Assembly: GCA_032718475.1 (NCBI GenBank)
Contig: JAUCBJ010002042.1
Coordinates: 1 to 32,321, forward strand
From: Nemertoderma westbladi
Lineage: Eukaryota; Xenacoelomorpha; Nemertodermatida; Nemertodermatidae
Length of the DNA: 32,321 nt
Direction: 5' to 3'
The notes under the pieces were generated by a model. The model saw only the letters and a list, made by a program, of their open reading frames with translations. It did not search any database and was not told the DNA's origin. Both the position numbers and the translations under genes were made by a program. This document shows positions 1 through 11,400 of this stretch, piece after piece (within the stretch, counting starts at the first letter, position 1; each line of letters starts with the position of its first letter).

Positions 1-245
1 ATTTCCAGTTACGAATTTTAGTTCCTGGTTACAAATCTGTGTTCTTGGTTACAAATCAGTATATTTAGTTACATATATGAGCGAGCACCCTGTCGTAACT
101 TGATGTCCCTGGTTATGATTTGTTACAAATAGTTACAAATCTCAGCACCCAGTTACAAATTGAACTGCCCAGTTCCAAATACATGTAACCAGTAATAAAT
201 CCAAGCAGCATGTGCAAATCGTAGTACCCATGAGCATATCAGATG
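1..245. repeat. Degenerate tandem repeat with GTTACAAAT core
   Basis: Variants of the words CCAGTTACAAAT, GGTTACAAATC and AGTTCCAAAT recur every 25 to 30 bases. Copies are diverged, so this is an old minisatellite or the edge of one that starts outside the window. From 246 to 620 I see only AT-rich sequence with no supported feature. Confidence 0.5.
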
Positions 246-623
246 TCTATTGTAATAGACATTCACATTCATTGAATCCAGGGCAAGAGTCTGTGTTGTA
301 TTCTGTGAAAGGAGCTATCAGCTGGGTAAAATGATTATTTACCTTTGGTCAGAGAGAGATCCCACTCTGTATTAATGTTTGCCTATAGTCTGCATGGAAA
401 TCTGACTGAGAGTAATCTTAGCCGTTAAATGTCATTCATCTATAACATATTTTGCAATCAATAGTGAGTAACCTGATATAGGTAATAAGCAGTGATTTTT
501 ACATTTCAAACTATAATGTTAGCCTATGGAGAATCATGAAGCTGAGTAAACATACAGCCTTTTAAACATACAGTCTCCATAGTTTAATGTTGGCCAAAAG
601 ATTTATAAATAAAACAATTATTA

Positions 624-812
624 TCAGATAAGAGTATCCAACCAGTCATTCATACCAATTCCACCATTGCCACTATCATCTGCTGAAGCGAGGGCGAGTC
701 GCCAACCGCCCCCCATGTCCTTAATCAGAACCTCATCAGTATGTCCACCCTGCATTCCGTGCTCTTGAATACCCACTGCGCTAAGAGAAAGCTTATCTGC
801 CAAGGCAGTCAA
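624..812 (-). pseudogene. Endonuclease-domain fragment of a non-LTR retrotransposon
   Basis: A 62-codon open stretch on the minus strand contains LADKLSLSAVGIQEH followed by GGGWRLALASAD and GNGGIGM. The VGIQEH segment, with its Gln-Glu pair, and the following GGWRL...GGIG spacing resemble the N-terminal part of the APE-type endonuclease encoded by LINEs. There is no start codon of its own family length and nothing joins it to a reverse transcriptase on the same strand, so it is a broken fragment. Its orientation is opposite to the retroelement remnants that follow at 960-1860, so it is a separate insertion. The match is by eye; the LINE clade cannot be assigned. Confidence 0.5.
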
Positions 813-941
813 CTCATCTTGTCGCAGTGGGGACCCAAGTGTTAGGGTATTTACTTGAGGCTAGTCTAGTGACTTGCCTCAGATTCACCAATGGCTTAGT
901 TGGTCGGGGTGGAACATGAGAGTAGCCTCCAACTCCAGAAT

Positions 942-966
942 CCCCCCCCCCCCCCCCCCCCCCCCC
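942..966. repeat. Poly-C tract (25 nt)
   Basis: An uninterrupted run of 25 C inside retroelement-derived sequence. It gives spurious proline-rich (plus) and glycine-rich (minus) open frames that are not genes. Confidence 0.95.
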
Positions 967-1430
967 AGATAGGTATCTGGGAGTGTCTTTGTCGGATACT
1001 TGAGCATTCCATGGCCAAAGCCACAGGAGATTTTGTAACGGCAACGTGTGGTGCAGAACAGCGAACAGAAGGGCGTCAGTTGGCACATCAGCGGGTGTCG
1101 AGGCCGCAGTCCATATAATGACTGAGGTGTTTTTGGAAAGCAGTGAATGAAGACGGCTAGGGGTTCTCCTCGTCGATGCTTCGAATGCCTTTAACTGGTT
1201 AAACCAAACAGCTGTGCTATGGAATTGAGCCACGAACATTGTCTGTGAGCCGGGGGTGAGAGAGGGGCAGGGAGTCGACGGAGCCGCTGGCCTTCGGTGC
1301 GACGTGCGCATTCGGGAAGCTCTAAACGGACAGACCCAGGTGTTGATCGATATTAGAGTATTAAACCTTGACGCCGGGTCATACGTGGGTCGCTTCCCTA
1401 TGTCTGTCGATCGGCCAAAGACGATAAGAA
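967..1430 (+). pseudogene. Broken reverse-transcriptase element, DASNAFN type, internal deletion
   Basis: In plus-strand frames separated by shifts and stops one can read AGVEAAVHIMTEVF at about 1087-1130 and VLLVDASNAFNWLN at about 1163-1207. The second looks like RT motif A with its Asp. About 50 codons later comes LNGQTQVLIDIRVLNLDA (1324-1378), followed by AKDDKKRLYF at the end. The LDIRV.NLDA..Y block and the terminal D/E-KK-R-LY block are the part that follows the RT in a family of invertebrate retroelements. The polymerase centre between them is missing, so the copy has an internal deletion. The same C-terminal block occurs on the minus strand near 20100-20220. Class assignment is open. 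Confidence 0.5.
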
Positions 1431-1860
1431 GCGGCTCTATTTTGGCACTTAGAAGGATAAATTTAAGAGTTATCAAAAAAAGAAAGACAGGCATCTGGCT
1501 GTTATCTTTGTTGACTTCTTCAAGGCCTTTGATTCAGTCTCTCACTCACGTATGTTCAGCATACTTTCATTATATGGGATTCCTGATGAAATTATTGCAG
1601 CAATCAGATCAGTATACTATGGTTCGACAATATTCGTGTCTACTGTTGACGGTGACACAGAACCATTTGAAGTGTTATGAGGCGTCCTCCAGGGAGACAC
1701 ACTTGTACCATTATTGTTCCTAATTGTGGTTGATTATGTTCTACGCATGTCCTTAGGGGTGATGATAACTCCACTTACTGGCTCCAGAAGTCGAGGAAAT
1801 CCTGCCAAGTACCTAATTGATCTATAGCCTTTGCTGACGACTTAGGAGTACACTCAGAAT
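1428..1860 (+). pseudogene. LINE reverse-transcriptase fragment, copy 1
   Basis: This matches the right-hand LINE copy (30845-31280) almost base for base from the words CTATTTTGGCACTTAGAAGG onward. Reading through frameshifts gives motif A (VDFFKAFDSVS), YGIPDEIIAAIRSVYYGS, STVDGDTEPFEVL, then GVLQGDTL (motif B) and LIVVDYVLRMS. An in-frame TGA precedes the GVLQGD block and further indels follow. The 27 bases corresponding to SSDHHNDDG in the other copy are absent. The fragment starts directly at the end of the DASNAFN-type remnant, sharing a short word with it, and ends near CAGAATCGG. It is inactive. Confidence 0.75.
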
Positions 1861-2232
1861 CGGTTTGCCATTCCACAGGGTGGGTGTCGCAGTGAAGTGC
1901 ACTCAGAGTGGACATGAGAACACTCTACTCATGACCGGCCATTGGTAGATCACCATCTACATTCTTACAATCATGTTTACTTTAGCGTTTCGCGTATATT
2001 CTAGAATACCTGCATCAGATAATTATATTATTAGATGTGTTAGAATGTTACAGTTTAAGAGCAGTATTTAATCTTCTTTTGATCTATTTGGACTACTTTA
2101 CATGTACTTATGATGATATTCTATACTTCCATAAATTGTGCTTTATTATTATAATATTCTAATGTATTTCATATGGACTTTGGCTAGAATTAAAAGCAAC
2201 ATAACATAACAAGTGCAACCTAATTGCCCTAC
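1861..2232. other. Stretch with no recognised feature
   Basis: AT-rich sequence between the LINE fragment and the last recognised myosin exon. On the minus strand it would be the start of intron 6 of the myosin gene. I searched for the next conserved motor exon (expected to begin near a D-E-E/D-x-C motif after the GI.A.. helix) and did not find it here. Confidence 0.5.
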
Positions 2233-2419
2233 CATGAATGCGATTATCCCAGAAGGTGTCGAATCCAACATTGCACATATACCGTCGTTATCATTATAAT
2301 CAATGTGTTGCCATGGCACCTCTTGTTGATAATAATCGTCTTGGTCCCGTGTTAGTGTTAAACTAATAACCAGCTGGTGGAGTTTTTCGCTGCCATAATT
2401 TATATAAAATTGTTCGAAT
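2233..2419 (-). CDS. Myosin motor exon 6 (FEQ..INY..EKL segment)
   Basis: The acceptor is TTGTTTTTCAG (AG at 2421-2420). The first base completes a Gly codon begun in exon 5, then 62 codons follow to a GTAGGG donor at 2232. The peptide reads FEQFYINYGSEKLHQL, then RDQDDYYQQEVPWQHIDY, then GICAMLDSTPSGIIAFM. This is the conserved stretch after switch II: FEQ, INY, EKL, acidic RDQDDY, W..IDY and the GI helix. The exon ends in phase 0 just where other myosins carry the helix before the actin-binding loop. An Asn often found in NEKL is Ser here. Confidence 0.9.
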
Positions 2420-5400
2420 CTGAAAAACAATAATATGAACCTCAGAGAAAAAATTCGCGCGGTCGCGAATTTATTCCTTCGAATCAATTTATCTTTAGAT
2501 TTAAAATATAAAAAAAAAAAAAACTATTTTAATGGCGAACTCTGGACAAGATTTTTCTTTCTCTCACTGTTTTGGGGGATTCTCACCAAAAGAGCCCCAA
2601 ACATTGTGGGGGATTCTCACCAAAAGAGCCCCAAACATTGTGGGGGATTCTCACCAAAAGAGCCCCAAACATTGTGGGGGATTCTCACCAAAAGAGCCCC
2701 AAACATTGTGGGGGATTCTCACCAAAAGAGCCCCAAACATTGTGGGGGATTCTCACCAAAAGAGCCCCAAACATTGTGGGGGATTCTCACCAAAAGAGCC
2801 CCAAACATTGTGGGGGATTCTCACCAAAAGAGCCCCAAACATTGTGGGGGATTCTCACCAAAAGAGCCCCAAACATTGTGGGGGATTCTCACCAAAAGAG
2901 CCCCAAACATTGTGGGGGATTCTCACCAAAAGAGCCCCAAACATTGTGGGGGATTCTCACCAAAAGAGCCCCAAACATTGTGGGGGATTCTCACCAAAAG
3001 AGCCCCAAACATTGTGGGGGATTCTCACCAAAAGAGCCCCAAACATTGTGGGGGATTCTCACCAAAAGAGCCCCAAACATTGTGGGGGATTCTCACCAAA
3101 AGAGCCCCAAACATTGTGGGGGATTCTCACCAAAAGAGCCCCAAACATTGTGGGGGATTCTCACCAAAAGAGCCCCAAACATTGTGGGGGATTCTCACCA
3201 AAAGAGCCCCAAACATTGTGGGGGATTCTCACCAAAAGAGCCCCAAACATTGTGGGGGATTCTCACCAAAAGAGCCCCAAACATTGTGGGGGATTCTCAC
3301 CAAAAGAGCCCCAAACATTGTGGGGGATTCTCACCAAAAGAGCCCCAAACAATGTGGGGGATTCTCACCAAAAGAGCCCCAAACAATGTGGGGGATTCTC
3401 ACCAAAAGAGCCCCAAACATTGTGGGGGATTCTCACCAAAAGAGCCCCAAACATTGTGGGGGATTCTCACCAAAAGAGCCCCAAACATTGTGGGGGATTC
3501 TCACCAAAAGAGCCCCAAACATTGTGGGGGATTCTCACCAAAAGAGCCCCAAACATTGTGGGGGATTCTCACCAAAAGAGCCCCAAACATTGTGGGGGAT
3601 TCTCACCAAAAGAGCCCCAAACATTGTGGGGGATTCTCACCAAAAGAGCCCCAAACATTGTGGGGGATTCTCACCAAAAGAGCCCCAAACATTGTGGGGG
3701 ATTCTCACCAAAAGAGCCCCAAACATTGTGGGGGATTCTCACCAAAAGAGCCCCAAACATTGTGGGGGATTCTCACCAAAAGAGCCCCAAACATTGTGGG
3801 GGATTCTCACCAAAAGAGCCCCAAACATTGTGGGGGATTCTCACCAAAAGAGCCCCAAACATTGTGGGGGATTCTCACCAAAAGTGCCCCAAACATTGTG
3901 GGGGATTCTCACCAAAAGAGCCCCAAACATTGTGGGGGATTCTCACCAAAAGAGCCCCAAACATTGTGGGGGATTCTCACCAAAAGAGCCCCAAACATTG
4001 TGGGGGATTCTCACCAAAAGAGCCCCAAACATTTTGGGGGATTCTCACCAAAAGTGCCCCAAACATTGTGGGGGATTCTCACCAAAAGAGCCCCAAACAT
4101 TGTGGGGGATTCTCACCAAAAGAGCCCCAAACATTGTCCAGACTTCGTTCAGTGCCTAAAATGTTGGAAGTTCGACAAAAACCAAGTTTCATACAATGGG
4201 AAATTTTATCTCCAATTTCGTCAACATTTTTGCGCAAATTGCAGACAATATATTATGGATCATAAAAATTTATTTATATGTTAAAAAATGGCTGTTTGGA
4301 AGTAAAGTCCAGGTTATATTTTTAATTGTTGATGGAACATTTTTCTACCTATACAGCTACACCACATACATCACCAGAAACAGGAAATAGTTCTGCTCAT
4401 GATACAATATGGTCCGCTGGGTGTCTACAGATTTTGCCGTATTTCGCTTCCTTCATGTAATGTTATCCAAAAACGAACTTCCATTGTGGATGAGCTAGCG
4501 ATTTAAAGTTTTCCTGAATTTAAACTACTCAACTACTGTAAAACAAATTAGGACCGTATTGCTAATTGCAACACATTTATATCAATATGAATTAAATTAT
4601 AGCTAGGTATGGCGGACACGATGATTCGTCCTTCATGTAAAAGGTCATATTATTATTATTTGTAAAATCTTACTTTTTGAGGTAAATAGTAAATGTTTAT
4701 CGTAATCGTCACCTCATTGCACATCCAATTAGGTATAATAATACAAAAATTCGTTAGCTGTGAAAGAATTTAACTTTGAAAGTCCTCAGCAAATCTCTGG
4801 ATCGGATGAGCATAAACTTAAAGTATGGTATGCTTGAGCATGAGGACGACTTCTGTTACCTGGTATCATGGATCCGGTAGTCAGGTGAGGACCTTCGAAT
4901 ACGTAAAGTAAAGAACGGCATGGGCAGCATTGAATGGGGTTTCTAGATTTGTAAATCACACAGAATTCATCGGAAACTTAAGGTCTGATTATTTAGAGCA
5001 GCAGTAGTATTCCTATATGGCAGTCCATGCTGGGATCTAACTGCTGAAGACACCAAATCTCCGGATGGCACATTCTAGAATGCTATTTTATTCGTTGGCG
5101 TTCACTGTGTCAAGTACAATACACACATCTCAAACCAGACACTATTGTAACATTGGAGGTAAATCATTGGTTCCCCCCAAGCTTGACACTAGAACAAAGC
5201 AGTCCGCGCTTTGCAGGACAATGTTTTCGCCGCGAGGCCCAGGCTGTGCACAATCTTGTGCTTTCGCAGCCCCATGGAGAAAATAATGGTGGACAGGCCC
5301 AGGACTTTCGCGAAACGCCTCCTAAAGGACACTGGCCTTGAAGATGCGACTAATCTCGCGAAAGTCATGGCGGATAGGGAGTTGTGGCGGTGCAACTTTG

Positions 5401-8400
5401 TTGATAAGCCGGCATAGCATTCTTAATGCGCGCTGCATTGGGCTTGCCAATTGTGGATTGCATGGTGTTGACAAAATGTTTTTGTTAAGCTGACATAGCA
5501 TCACAATGTGCAGTTTCAATGTAGCAGGCCGATTATAGTAGTAGTAGGTGAAAGAATTACACGCATTGGACGAGATCATGCGCCCATTCATGTAACGCGT
5601 CCGCATAACATGAACATTAAGTAGAGTGATTCAATCTCTGTCTGGTATGGAAGGATTCTAGCCTCTGGTCCCACAGTTAAGTGCAGTTCTGGAGTACATT
5701 GTATGTTTATCCCGTGGTACTGATCACAGGACAGGGTGTGAGGGGGTCAGTGCAGCTAGTAGTGTATGTAGTACCTGTGGTAAAGCCTGTGGTTATAGGT
5801 CTGTATGTTATAGGCTGTTTGGTGGTGGTGCAGTTTAACTGTTTGTTGTTGTTTAAGTTTTTAAATTTCCCGCGTTTCTGTAATTACTGTCTTTAATTGT
5901 TTTGTTATAGTGTCTCTGTTTGTATTTAGTGTTTGTATTTCTGAAGAGGTTTTTTAATATTTTGTGAATAAATGAGGCTTGTAAAGTTAAAAAAAAAACC
6001 TGTGGTAAAGCCAGTACCCAACTGTACTTGACTGTCTTTGTTTGTGTATCTTCCTTATATCTCGTGTATCCTTTTTGTGGATTGTGACAAATATTTTATT
6101 AACTACTACACAAAGTACAGTAGTTGCTTCGGCGCAGCTGAAGTAGTACTCTCATTATTCTAGTGTTTAGTCTAGTATTCTAACTAAACATGTTGTAGGG
6201 CCTTCACACATCATGAGAGCTTAGATAAGAAAGTGTAAAAATCTCCAATAGATGTACTAAAACCGCCTTTCCATAAATATCAAATAAGTTATTTGTTCAG
6301 TTTGCCCTTTCAAGCATTAATTGCAATTAATAAAGCTACTAGCTAGTTCACCCTCTAGCGGCTAACTTTAGAAGTAAAGATGGAGCAGCGTCCCATAAAG
6401 ACGCAGACAATTTTCTAGTGCAAATATCCCAAGTTTCATCTTAACCGGATTAAAATCAAAGAGACGGGTGAAGGTTTTCATCTTCAGAGAATTCGCCCTC
6501 TAGCGGCAGACCAGATAACTGCAGACAAATGAGCCTCCTTTGAAAGACAGCTGATAGTCTAGTACATATCTGCCAAGTTTCAGCTGGAACTGATTAAAAG
6601 CAATAAAATAAGACGACATATATTGTTTAGATATGTAGCCCCTAGCGGCCGATAGGCAAACTGTAGAAATCTGTCCGATGTAAACTTTCTAAACATTTTT
6701 CCTAGATCAGTCCAACATAGTTGTAGCTTAAGAAACTGGAGAGTTCCCGATAACAATTAAGCTTTAAAACATTAGACCGAAAGACAGACAGATATTCGGT
6801 TGAGATAGTGGTACACGCATGCTAAGTTTGATTACTACTAAAGTGGCTCACACTAATTTGTATTGTAAATTAAATATAATATTCATATTTGATAAGAAAT
6901 ATCAGAAAATAATAAAGAATAGGACCAAACTGTAACTGAGGTGCGCTTGGAATTAATATGGATGGGGTAATTTTTCAATTCATTTTGACTTAAAATTTAT
7001 GCCATAATCATCGTTTTGTTAAAATAACAGTTGGGGGGGGGGGGGGGGGGGACTGTTGGATACACTATACCGTAGTATAATTTTAGCGTTACATGAATGG
7101 ATTATTCGTTACATGAAGGACAGTTTGTTAAACACTCCTAAATTGCCCGTTACATGACCGAACATTTCTGTTACAAGAAAGGACGCGCTCTTTCAATCCT
7201 ACTTGTTTATCTGCATGTCTCTAAAAGGGCTTGGCAACTACCAACTTACTTTCTGTTCGTCTCAGAAAGACCTTTCCAATGATATGTAGTTTTACATATA
7301 TCTGAGAACTTTTTTTGTTCTTTTACTGTTTAAATTCTTTTTTTTTTTGTAAAAAATACATGGTGTAGAATATCTTTATTTCGGTCAACTTTTTAATTGA
7401 CTTAACAACTTCCCTGGCCCCTTTGCGGGGCTGGAACCCATGACGTGTGAATTCAAGGCGAAGAAACAATTTGAGTTCAGGAACTAAAGTAATATCCGCA
7501 AAACAATATTTTCGTTCACTATATCTCAGTATCGTTTCTGAAACTCACCCGTTTGTTTCTGTATTCTCGAATCCGTACATATCAAGAAGGCCAATAGCTT
7601 TTAATCGACCAACATCCTCGCCACAATTGAGGAATTCATTTACTTTTTCCACAATCCAATGAAATGTTCGATTATAAACAGCCTTGGTGATAGAATCCCT
7701 AGCAGACACAGCCGCATCCAAATTTAAAGGTGTTTTAACCTAATCCAAAAAATAAAAACAATATAATTACGATTACATATAATCATTTAGTGATGAACCC
7801 TCAGTTGTTAACTCTTTTCCATCCCCACCACCTTTCTACCCCCAACCTGTGTGACTGACTACCCACACTCCACTTGTACCACAATCATCAGCCCAAATCC
7901 TTTTACTTTCACTTTCTCATTACCTTTCCTTCTCCAGTACCGGTCGTCCTATATAGAAGGGAACTTTGTAAATCCGAAAAAGATGAACCCAACAACATCG
8001 CTGCGTAACCAAGTGGCTGCTCGTCAACTATTCGAACTACATCGTTGTCGTTGATGAACTCAATGTTACCGAGATGTAAGACAGCCGCCACGCAAGATAG
8101 AAGATCCTAAAACAATGACATCAATAGAAGTATCAAGGAAACTCTACCAATTAGCAATTACCAATATGGTTACTCTTACTATGCTGCCGTCTTAAGGCAG
8201 AATGCCCTATCTCAAACGTTTAAATCCGTTTAAATCCTTTTTTTTGTCCTTTTTTTTACTTTTTATGTCCTCCAAAAATCTACCGTTAGGTTCCTTGCTA
8301 CCGGTTTCTCTACTGCTGTTCTCTTAGGCTATAAGTACCGGTATTAGTATATATAGAGCACTATTTTGCAGTATTGCATTGTATGTAAGTATAAAGCATA

Positions 8401-11400
8401 TGCCTTAGAAATAATTATACTGTCTGACTGTATTATACTACATTACAGCATTAGGTACTGACTCACTGATACTGTGATATGTACAGTTGTAAATATGATA
8501 GGCCTAATTGCTCAATTGTGATAAGTCCATAAGTCGTTTTGTTTTATTCACTGTTCAACTTTCTCCTGTTTTATTATGTGCAGTTTTATTTATACGCTTC
8601 TATGACAGAGGGGTCTCCACCCACATAATATAATAATAATAATGATAAAGGTAATTTATTAATTACGGTAATTTCAGAATTTTAGTACCGGTACCGGTTT
8701 TACATAGTTTATTGTTATGTTCATGACATAGTTTATTGTTTTGGTTAGAAAATCCCGCCTCTGTAACATGCTCCTTTCCCTGATTTGGTAAAGTGGCCGT
8801 TTATTGTTTTGGTTAGAAAATCCCGCCTCTGTAACCTGCTCCTTTCCCTGATTCGGTAAAGTGACCGTTTATTGTTTTGGTTAGAAAGGCCTGCCTCTGT
8901 AACCTGCTCCTTTCCTTCATTTGGTATAGTGACTGTTTATTGTTTTGGTTAGAAAATCCCGCATCTGTATGTAACCCGCCCATTTCCCTCAATTAGTTAA
9001 ATGATCGTTTATTGTTTTAGTTAGAAAATCCCGCCTCTGTAACCTGCTCCTTTCCCTGATTTGGTAAAGTGATCGTTTATTGTTCTGGTTGGAAAAGCCC
9101 GCATCTTTAACCTGCTCCTTTCCCTCAATTGGTAATGTTATCGTTTATTGTTTTGGTTAGAAAAGACCATCTATGTAACCTGCTCCTTTCCTTCATTTGG
9201 TAAAGTGATTGTTTATTGTTTTGGTTAGAAAATCCCGCCTCTATAACCTGCTCCTTTCCCTGATTTGGTCAAGTGACCGTTTATTGTTTTGGTTAGAAAG
9301 GCTAGCCTCTGTAACCTGCTCCTTTCCTTCATTTGGTAAAGTGACTGTTTATTGTTTTGGTTAGAAAATCCGGCCTTAACCTGCTCCTTTCCATCAATTG
9401 GTAATTGTTTTTGGCTATAAAATGAGTGTTTTGCTACGTCATGTGGTAATCGATTATCGACAACAACCACAAACTATTAAATTTAGAGTCTTTTACCACA
9501 GGCGCATATGGAAATCTAGCTCATAGTCTATAAATCATGGAATTTTGAATGTTTTGGCACAGACATAGTGAAACCAACTGTCCGACAGACCAGAAATCAA
9601 CAAATTTTGAATGTTTTGGCATAGGCATGTTGAAATCAACTGTCTGACAGTCCAGAAATCAGCAGTCTGACAGTTTGAAGAAATACATACATAAAAAGTC
9701 ATTATAAAAGGACAATAAAAGTCATTAAAGGGACAACAAAAGTCATTATGCACAATTCGTTAAAAAAGGAGAACAAAAAAAGTCAAATAAAAGGACATAA
9801 AAAATCACTGTCCTTTATATTCATGGAATGGTAACCATGATGACGTTACCAGGCAACCAATTATACAGAAATTATCAGCTGTTTATCTCATGTTTTTGAA
9901 TTATGATTTGCATTATTTACCAAAACCCAACCCTTAACTACAAAATTCCAAGTATAATTTCCACCCTGCAGTATTATTATTTGAAGATATTAAACTATTT
10001 GACTCGAACCTTGATAGACCAAACACCCTATATAAACGTTCAGGTTCATTTGTCTCCAACATTTTCGAGGCAAAACACCCTATAAAAACTTTTCAGCATT
10101 TTTTAAGCTCCCAAATTACAAAAGTTGTGTATCTCGCATTTGAAATTCTAAGTTAGTATATTTGGGTGATTTGCAGTTCAAATTCTGGTATCCAGGCAGC
10201 TGTATAACAAACTTGTAGAAGGAAACGCGTTTCGTTAAATTACTCAAAACACGATTTTTGGAGATAGGGTATTTTGCCTTAAGACGGCAGTATGGTTACA
10301 CCCACCTTTATTCCCGAATTGCTGAAGTTCAACTCAGAACAGACTTCTATAACTTGGTTGATATCGCTTCTACAATCTTTGTGGTGCCCCCGGGTTATGG
10401 CGTAGTCATCGACGTTGGGGGTTAGATTCAAGGCTTCTAACTGCTCGTCTCCTGAACCGAGAATTACTTGATAGAATATATGGAAGTTTAGAGTACCTTC
10501 CAGTCTGTGAGTCACTCTGGTCTTCTCTAACTGGAAGGTTTGTAATCGACCACCAAGCGGTGTTCCCTGGTTACAATATAATATTTAGAATATGTAGTGG
10601 TGTGGTAGTGGTAGTAAACCACACAAGGGTCGGGGGGTCTTAGGGAGCCACGTGTTAATGAATGTTTTATTTAATGTAAAAAAAGAGCTCACTTCCTTGT
10701 ATTTGGTTTAACGAAACGACACTATAAGGTTGAAGAATACCTGCGCTGGGGCTGGTGCAATATCGCCGTGTAGACACCCTTTTCAAACGCTTGTAGGTAA
10801 AGAATGAAAGCGAAAATAATAATTCTGCTTCACCCAACAAGGTCATGCCATTTCATTAAAGATTTGTAGAAAACTGGGGGTTTGGTATCTGAATAACGAC
10901 ACTACATTCCAGCAGGACATGGTGTATATTATGTTGTGTTGGTGTTTATACGGAAAACAATAAGTATAAAAACACGGTCCTTGAATAGCCGCCATTTCAC
11001 AGGATAAATGTAGTTGTTACTGTATATTATCCATCCAAATAAGAAATAAGTTGCCTTTGTTGGGGAAAAAAATATGCCTTTATATTATTTCCATCCATAT
11101 TTTAGTAGAATAAATTATATAGTAAAGATGTAAAGTTTGTTAAAAGGTTTGTTTGCCTAAATATCTATAGTATAAATTCACCAAAGTCGTAATGTACGAT
11201 AAACTCACCTTAAAATCGTAATTTACGATAAACTCACCTCAAAGTCATAATGTACGTTAAACTCACCTTAAAATCGTATTGTACGATAAACTCACCTTAA
11301 AATCGTAATGTACGATAAACTCACGTTAAATTCGTAATGTACGATAAACTCACGTTAAATTCGTAATGTAAGATAAACTCACCATAAAATCGTTTGTATG

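Larger units (their letters stand above)
2420..7548 (-). other. Myosin intron 5 (5.1 kb), repeat-filled
   Basis: It is bounded by the exon 5 donor GTGAGT and the exon 6 acceptor TTTTTCAG. It contains the 34-bp minisatellite, an antisense LINE fragment, a ~145-bp degenerate tandem repeat and a poly-G tract. The stretches 4138-4760, 5431-6330 and 6851-7548 hold nothing else I can name. Confidence 0.85.
8178..10296. mobile_element. TIR-bounded 2.1-kb unit in myosin intron 3
   Basis: The sequence CTGCCGTCTTAAGGCAGAAT at 8184-8203 reappears inverted as TTTTGCCTTAAGACGGCAG at 10272-10290, and the match extends through CCCTATCTC on the inner side, about 40 bp in all with about six mismatches. The word TATGGTTAC occurs just outside the right end (10291-10299) and also near the left end at 8165-8173, a possible but imperfect target duplication. 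The inside carries a 69-bp tandem repeat and a 63-bp duplication and no transposase, so this would be a non-autonomous DNA element. The left end is only about 70 bp from exon 4 and the right end about 10 bp from the exon 3 donor. Confidence 0.6.
8107..10305 (-). other. Myosin intron 3 (2.2 kb)
   Basis: It runs from donor AAG|GTGGGT at 10305 to acceptor TTTTAG at 8108-8107. Almost its whole length lies between the two ends of an inverted-repeat pair (8178-8217 and 10256-10296), so the intron is essentially one TIR-bounded insertion, described separately. Confidence 0.85.

Noticed and set aside
4138-4180. Small minus-strand exon (ATTTTAG...TTTTG|GTGAGA) as the source of the 34-bp unit
   Set aside because: The phase does not fit the exon 5 to exon 6 join (an early stop appears) and no myosin motif is encoded; exon 5 already joins exon 6 correctly.
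2435-4284. Three overlapping proteins of 570-577 residues
   Set aside because: All three are the same 34-bp repeat read in different registers; no conserved domain and no support outside the array.
5065-5606. Short proteins on both strands
   Set aside because: All overlap the broken LINE 3' fragment, or are its antisense.
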